Assembly (NCBI GenBank): GCA_046080565.1
Contig: JBJTUF010000268.1
Span: 1 to 10,360, forward strand
Direction of reading: 5' to 3'
DNA from: Cuspidothrix sp046080565
GTDB taxonomy: Bacteria > Cyanobacteriota > Cyanobacteriia > Cyanobacteriales > Nostocaceae
Length of the DNA stretch: 10,360 nucleotides
Made by a program: the position numbers and the translations under genes. Below the pieces are notes generated by a model, which was given only the letters and a program-made list of their open reading frames with translations, had not been told where the DNA came from and made no database searches. Below, piece by piece: positions 1 to 6,600 of the stretch. Each line of letters opens with the position of its first letter. Position 1 is the stretch's first letter.

Positions 1-1
1 T

Positions 2-85
2 ACGTCTTTTTTACCTGATTTGATTAGTGAACTTGATTATTTAGTGAAGTTTACACAACAAAATCTTATCTTTATTTCTGCTTGA
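2..85 (+). CDS. Possible 3' end of an unidentified gene cut by the window edge
   Basis: Frame 2 on the + strand stays open from the window start to a TGA at 83-85 and gives 27 residues, beginning TSFLPDLISELDYLV and ending in FISA. The stretch reads like an ordinary helical protein end, with mixed acidic, hydrophobic and amide residues. It is too short to assign a family, and an open run of this length can occur by chance. If real, it converges on the giant leftward gene, with about 545 bp of non-coding DNA between the two stops. No function can be proposed. Confidence 0.25.
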   Translation, partial: TSFLPDLISELDYLVKFTQQNLIFISA

Positions 86-208
86 CTACCTACTCAATTC
101 TCCTCAAAGTTTTTTTCGACTTTTTCAGCAAACCCTAGTTAAGAGAACTTACGATAATAGATTAAGTTAAAGTTATATTTTTATTTATTTTGCTAATGAT
201 CACAGTCA

Positions 209-238
209 ATAAAACTAATGCTAAAAAACGAGTTTTAT
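209..238. repeat. Small AT-rich inverted repeat
   Basis: ATAAAACT at 209-216 is perfectly complementary to AGTTTTAT at 231-238 across a 14-base loop. The stem is only 8 bp, with a single G-C pair, so any RNA hairpin would be weak. It could equally be a protein-binding palindrome or chance in AT-rich DNA. Confidence 0.25.
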
Positions 239-300
239 GATCTCATCTTCAACCGTCTTATCTCCCTTAAAATTTTCAACTTTCGCTGTTATTTCCAGCC

Positions 301-332
301 AAAAATAAAGCCCGGAATTTAACTTCCGAGCT
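301..332 (-). terminator. Likely Rho-independent terminator for leftward transcription
   Basis: Arms 309-317 (AGCCCGGAA) and 324-332 (TTCCGAGCT) form a 9-bp stem with one C-A mismatch and a 6-base loop. Read on the - strand, the stem is followed directly by a U-rich run (complement of 301-308), the normal form of an intrinsic terminator. On the + strand no U tract follows, so its direction is leftward. It lies about 300 bp past the stop codon of the giant gene, so it could end a long 3' untranslated region of that transcript. No other leftward gene lies between. Confidence 0.5.
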
Positions 333-398
333 AATAAATTAAATGCAGTTTAGTAGAGTTAAAGTTTTTTCTTAGGGCAATACCTTCGCCATTTTTTT

Positions 399-484
399 GT
401 AGGTTGGATTGAGCGGAACAAAAGCCAACGAATTTAAGGCATTTGTTGGGTTATGACTAACGCTACCCGAACAACCCAACCTAC
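399..484. repeat. Two-tier hairpin repeat with GTAGGTTGG ends
   Basis: The outer arms, 399-411 (GTAGGTTGGATTG) and 472-484 (CAACCCAACCTAC), pair over 13 positions with one mismatch. Inside, 425-433 (CCAACGAAT) pairs with 441-449 (ATTTGTTGG) with one G-U wobble and a 7-base loop. The element is about 86 bp and carries no reading frame. From memory, hairpins starting GTAGGTTGGGTT and ending AACCCAACCTAC are common dispersed repeats in cyanobacteria and other bacteria, so this is probably a small non-autonomous or REP-like element and not a local regulator. Confidence 0.55.
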
Positions 485-531
485 GAATCAAGGCTTTTTT
501 TCAATTTGACTAAGGTATAGCTGTAGTCAGG

Positions 532-568
532 ATGATTAGGACATTATTGATCCTTAAAACCTAATCAT
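532..568. repeat. Perfect 9-bp inverted repeat past the giant gene's stop
   Basis: ATGATTAGG at 532-540 is exactly complementary to CCTAATCAT at 560-568, with a 19-base loop. It lies 63 bp downstream of the giant gene's stop codon on the leftward transcript. No U run follows on either strand, so it is not a standard terminator. It could be a 3' stem protecting the transcript or simply a chance palindrome. Confidence 0.35.
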
Positions 569-582
569 ACCAATGATTTCAC

Positions 583-617
583 TCTTGCCTCTTGCCTCTT
601 CCCTCTTGCCTTCTGCT
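583..617. repeat. Degenerate heptamer tandem repeat (STRR-like)
   Basis: Five consecutive 7-bp units run from 583: TCTTGCC, TCTTGCC, TCTTCCC, TCTTGCC and TTCTGCT. Three are identical and the others differ by one and three bases. Short tandemly repeated heptamers (STRR) are an established feature of heterocystous cyanobacterial genomes, usually between genes as here. The array ends 13 bp from the stop codon of the giant gene. Confidence 0.55.
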
Positions 618-630
618 ATATTGTTAGGGA

Positions 631-3600
631 CTAAGCAAAAACAAATTGATTAGTATTATTCAAACTTAAACTACTGGCTTGAATACCACTGAGAGTAGCT
701 ATAGTTTGACCACCAAAAACAATTGCTGTGTTACTACCAACTTGATTTAAGTTGAAGCTAGATGTAGTCGCACCTAGAATATAAATCTTATCAACACCAA
801 GTTGGAAATCAAGGATAGTATTAGCAGCTTTTGGCGCTTCCACATTAAAAATTCTAAATTCGTCAGCACCAGCACCACCAGAAAGGAAGTTGCCACCACC
901 TAAACCAACATAGAATTTGTCGTTACCGTCACCACCTAAAGCCCGGTCATTACTACCTAACCAGAATATATCATTACCAGCGCCACCAGACATCCGGTTG
1001 CCACCTTGACCATCTCTAGCATCAAAGGTGTCATTACCATCGCTACCGAAAGCGCGATCGCCCTTATTCACAAAGATAGTATCATCACCACTACCCAGAT
1101 CAAGGATATTGTTACCAGCAAAGGGAGAATTTACACCAAAAACGGTATCAACAGTATCATTACCTGCACCTGTAAAAATGGTGTCTTTAATGCCATCAAT
1201 GCCTTTACCCACAAACAAATCATCTATACCAGTTGTACCTGCAACCAGTTGAGGACTTTCGGCAATAGCAGCAGTAACACCCAAGCGAGAATCAAGCGCT
1301 AGAGGTTTGTCTAGTTCCAAAACTACCATCTCATTATTATCAATAGCTGGAGGGCGACCAATAGAGAAAGGATAGTTGTTATCATTGGCAACTAAAATGG
1401 TTTTGTTATCCAGTACCAACACATCTTCAATGGTTTGGAATGGCATATTATAAATACTCTTACCATCACCATTGAGATCCTTGGGATCTTGGATATTTAG
1501 TAAGTCTGCTACTTCCTCTTTCGATACAAAACCATTAGCATCAATCTTACTAAAATCAACCTTGAATATCTTTTTGAAAGCAGCCGTACTACCTTGGCCG
1601 TTATCCCTTTCAATGACTAGAAACTCATTGTTATTGATAGGAGTAAAATCACCGATCGCATTACTGGTACTTGCTAATTGATAACGTCCTACAAGTCCTT
1701 GGTAGGTTTCGCTGGCTACATCAAATTTATAAATTCTCACAGAACCAGCAGGATCACCAACTACAGTACCTTCTAACATGGGGTACAGGGTTTGACGATC
1801 TGGACTAAATGCCATTCCTTCAAAACCTTGGGAACGGTTGAGGTTAGCTGCTACTAAATCGCCGTAGTAAGGGCGATTAGGATCAAAGTAAACGGGAGAG
1901 TTGGCGAAGTAAGGAGTATTCAGGTTATTGTTGGGGTTCGCGTAACCAGTACCAGCAAGGTAGTTATTTACTAATACTTGTCGTCCTGTTTTGGGGAAGT
2001 CGGTAAAGAAACCATCTACACCCAAATCAATAAACTTACGGAATTCTGCACCAGGATCGCCATTGTAGGTGTTGGGAAGGAAGAAATTGTCATTTCTTAA
2101 AGTGTAGAGATGGACTAATAACCCTGCTTTGTGGGCATCTTGAATGAGGGTTGTAGGTGTGCCTAAAACACGGTCTGCATCACTAATTTGACCATCACCA
2201 TTCAAATCGTCAGGTTGACCATTACCATCTTTATCTACAGTTAACTGGGGAACTATGCGTTGTTTGTTGGGTCCAATACCTTTGGCATAGGTGGCAATTT
2301 CCGTTAAACCTGCGGGTGTGGATAAATCTGTATAGGTGCGAGTATCTCCACTTACTACAAAATCATAAGGACGACCAGAACTGCCAAACAATTGGATTAA
2401 GGGAATATCAATCCCTGCGGTGGGCATGATTGTATTTTTCAGCGCTTTGAGGTTGGCAACTTCAAAGGACTGAATAAAGACACGGGATGGATCAGTAAAG
2501 TTATTAGCTTTGAGGGTGTCTACTAAAATTTGACTGGTGTTAATACCTTGTTGTTGGAAGAAAGTGGGGTGTTTAGTTTCAGGATAAATACCGATTTTGC
2601 GACCTGTTGCAGTTTCTACCTGTTTCACTAAATCAATAACTTCTGCTAAAGTAGGAACTTTTAGCCCATCTTGATCAAAAGCAGTACCACGTATGGCGGG
2701 GATACGTTCGATCGCATTTAGTTCTTTAACTTCTGCTAGGGTGAAGTCTTCTGCAAACCAACCAGCGACATTACGACCATCTAAATTTTTGATTTTCAGG
2801 CGATCGCTAAATTTATCACGTAAATAAACATCAGTGCTGGTGTCAGTGGTATTGATGACTGGTTTACCATTAGCATCTCTTTGAATTGTTCCATCAGCAT
2901 TGAGATTAGCAACTGCTAACATCGGTTCATGACGGGCAATTAATACACCATCTTTAGTTACAGCTAAATCAGGTTCAACGAAATCTGCACCTTGGGCGAT
3001 CGCTAATTTGTAGGCTTCTATTGTATGTTCTGGACGTTCACCACTTGCACCACGATGGCCAATAACTATTGGTGCTTTACCGTTGAGAGTGTCAAATTTA
3101 GGAGTAGAAAGCACTGTGGGATTTTGAGGCGATCGCACAAAACCAGTAGTAATTTGATCCCGGACTAAATCACCCGTACCAGGAAAATCAGTAAAGTAAC
3201 CATCAACACCCAAATTAATAAACTGACGGTATTCTAATTCCGGGTTGTTATTGTAATTTGATGCCAAAGAACGGCTTTCATTACGGAAAGTATAAGGATG
3301 AACCAGCAAACCCTCTTTATGGGCATCACTAACCAAACTGCTTGGTGCTAGAGTCACCTTATCCGCATCATTAATGACACCATCACTATTCAAATCATCA
3401 GGCTTACCATCATTGTTATTATCTACCGTCTTCACAGAGACAATCTGCCGTTTCCAAGGTCCAATACCATCGGCGTAGGCAGCAATTTCTTTCAAACCAG
3501 CAGGAGTAATTAAATCTCCATAAGTGCGAGTATCACCTTTACCGACAAAATCATAAGGACGGGCATTTACATCTTGATACAACAATGTACCATCATTAGC

Positions 3601-6600
3601 CACATCATAGGCATCAATCAATTGTACTAAAGGCAAATCCACACCCTTAGCTGGCATAATATTACTATTCAAATCCTTGAGATTACTAACTTCAAAAGAT
3701 TGAATAAACACCCGTTTAGGGTCAGTAAATCCTTTAGCTTTGAGGGTATCAATCAGTTTTTCTTCCAGAGACAAACCCAAATTATCATGATATGTAGGAT
3801 GCTTAGTTTCTGGATAAATACCGATTTTCTTCCCGGTTTGTGTTTCCACTTCCTTGAGTAAATCTATGATTTCCCCCAAGGTGGGAACTTCTAACAGACC
3901 ATTAAATAATTGATTGCGGAAACTTTGAGGCATCACCCCACGCAGAGTTTTAATTTCCGCTAGGGTAAAATCAGAAGCAAAGAAACCCTCTTCCGCCACA
4001 CCATCTACAACAACCGTCTTTTTCCGACTAGCAAATTCAGCACGACTAGCAACATCAGTAGTATTAATCAGATTGGGTTCATGACGGGCAATTAAAACAC
4101 CATCTTTGGTAGATACTAAATCAGGTTCAATGAAGTCTGCACCGCGTAAAATTGCCAATCTATAGGCTTCTATAGTATGTTCTGGGAGTTCACCACTAGC
4201 ACCCCGATGGCCAATAACAATGGGGGTTTGACCTTTGAGAGTATTGAGTTTAAAAGTGTTTGGTGTAGCGATGGGTGCATCTAGTAAAACACCATTACTG
4301 TTAAAATGTAGTAGGTATGTTCCAAATTCATCACCGATCCAGATGTCACCTTTAGCATCAATGACAAAAGATTCAACATCAAAATCAGCCCCAGTAAGTT
4401 CCCGTTTAGCGGTGTTTTTATTGACAATATCAAAGGGAATTAACTTATTAGGATCAGAAAGTTGAATGAAGTTTTGAACAGCTACAGAACCATTACCATT
4501 TTCAGTACCTGCAAAATTGGGGTCAACTTGATAAAGTCGCAGGAGAAAATCAGCGCTGTTATTTTTTGCCCCAAAACCATTATCAGCTAAGAACCAGAAT
4601 ACAGAACCATTACCATTAGGGGCAAACTGTACACCACTAAACCCTTGCACTGGTTGACCAGAAAAAGGAGTAGGGCGGACATTGGTAGGATTAGTTACCG
4701 CAGAACCGGATGCGGGTCCAGCAGCGAAGGTATCAGCAGGAAGAGAAGCAAAACCTTTGAGTGTCACCATATTAGAAGAAATATTTACAGTAGTGGAAAC
4801 TTGATCATCTTCTTGGGCATTGTTATTACCCGGCTTAGAATCAAAATCAGATTGATTTTGGGCGGTAATTTCGGCTTTATTGGTAACAGCACCACTTTGG
4901 GCAATTTTGGCGTTAATTGTCAGGGTGCGGGTAGCATTACCAGCCATTTCTCCCACATTCCAAACACCAGTTTGACTGTTGTAAGTTCCCTGTTGTGGTA
5001 TTGCAGAGATGAAAGTTAATTGCTGTGGTAATAAATCTGTGACTTGAATGCCGTTAGCCAGTAGAGAACCTTTGTTAGCAAGGGTTAAGGTAAATGTCAC
5101 CTGTTCTCCGATAACTGGGTTAGTAACATTTGCAGTTTGACTCAACTCTAAATCCACAAAATTAGGTTGAGGAGTGCGGGGATTATAACTGGTAGTATCT
5201 ATTTTCAGGGGTGTGGGGAAAGCATTGGCGATATTTTCCCAAGGTACTAATTTAAAGTTGCTGCTGATGTTCTCACCATTAACAATGGTGGCGGGATCAT
5301 TTGCGCCATCTTGGGTGATAAATACACCATTAGGGAAGTTCGCACCCAAGGGCGAGTTAATAACGTCTGCACCGTCGGACTCTTGAACGCTGTCAATTGA
5401 ACCATTGTTACCAACTCCAAATCTTCCTAAAAAGTCGTTATTGCCTTCACGGGTATAAACTGCAAAGGTATTATCTCCTTGACTAGATGCCAATAAATAG
5501 CCTGTACCGTTTTTACCGTAATAAATTGTTAAGCCTTCAACGTCATTAGTAAGGTTTTTGCCACCTTCAGCTTTGACTTTTTCGATTAATAGACCTGTTG
5601 TTCCCCCGTTGGGTTCGGCTTTGAATTTCCAAATCCCTACATCTTCTTGACCAATGTACAGAAATCCTGTTTCTTGGTCTGCTACCATACCTTCTGTTTG
5701 GGCTGAAGCACCTGCTGTTGTTGATGAGGGAATGGTAAAGTTACGCACTAACTCATAACCGATTTTACCGTTACCTTTGTCTAGTAATTTGAGTTGGGCT
5801 ACATCTCCAGTTTGACGACGACTGGTAAAGGCGTAGTAATCATTGGTAACGGGACTGCGATATAAAGCTAATCCATAAGCACTGCGACTAGATGCAGAAT
5901 AAGGAGTAGGGAAAGGTAGACTTTGGAAGATGGTGGCAGCATTGCTATCAGTAATATTTTCTAAAAAATTGCCATTGGTACTGTTAGGATTGATTTTGAA
6001 GATTGCTAGTTTATCGTTGTTGCGATCGCTCGCTACAGCAATATCAACTTTCTGACCACCTAATGTAAATCCATATTGCAAATCAATGTTGTTGTAACGA
6101 ATATCTGGATTACTAGGATTAATGGTTTGTAACAGATTTCCAGCTAAATCATAAATCCGCAAACCGCCATTTTTGACGCTGGTTAAAACTAGGCTTTTAC
6201 TAGAGTCGGTAGAATTTACGTAAATTGCCGGATCATCAGCATCGGCTCTTTGACTAAAAGGTAAACTATCATCATCTAAAAGCGTCGGACGGGTTTCTAC
6301 AATAGGTGTGACAGTAGGAACTACATCTGCACTCAAGGTCAGGATTTGGGTAAACTGGGTGGCGTTAAAGTTATTATCACTTACCAAAACAATGGATTGA
6401 CTACCATCTGCCAATTTGGGACCAAAAGCTAAACCTTCAATATTGTCTGTTCCTGTGGGATGATTACCATCACTATTAGGTAAATTTAGGGTGTCTAAAT
6501 TCAATATTAGGCGTTTTTGGGCTGGTTGAATGGCTGCTAATTGTTCATTACTTAACCCACTCAGAGAATTAACGGTGTTGATGTCTGTTGCCCCTTGGAG

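Larger units (their letters stand above)
86..630. other. Non-coding intergenic region rich in inverted repeats
   Basis: No credible gene is visible on either strand. 86-300 is very AT-rich, with short T tracts and one AT-only inverted repeat. 301-332 is a terminator-like hairpin. 399-484 is a two-tier hairpin repeat. 532-568 is a 9-bp perfect inverted repeat. 583-617 is a heptamer array lying just beyond the stop codon of the giant gene. The region is the shared 3' flank of the leftward giant gene and of whatever lies to the left, so it most likely handles transcript ends and serves as a landing zone for dispersed repeats. Confidence 0.6.

Noticed and set aside
196..240. A 14-codon + strand reading frame starting ATGATCACAG
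   Set aside because: There is no Shine-Dalgarno sequence, it is very short, and it overlaps an AT-rich inverted repeat. Nothing supports translation.
532..568. Inverted repeat considered as the giant gene's main terminator
   Set aside because: No U-rich run follows on the - strand and the loop is long (19 bases). The hairpin at 301-332 fits much better.
4645..5019. A 124-codon + strand open frame opposite the giant gene
   Set aside because: It is a shadow of the DUF11/phytase-like coding strand, with low-complexity composition, no ribosome site and no recognisable domain. The same holds for the other + strand frames between 1000 and 7700.
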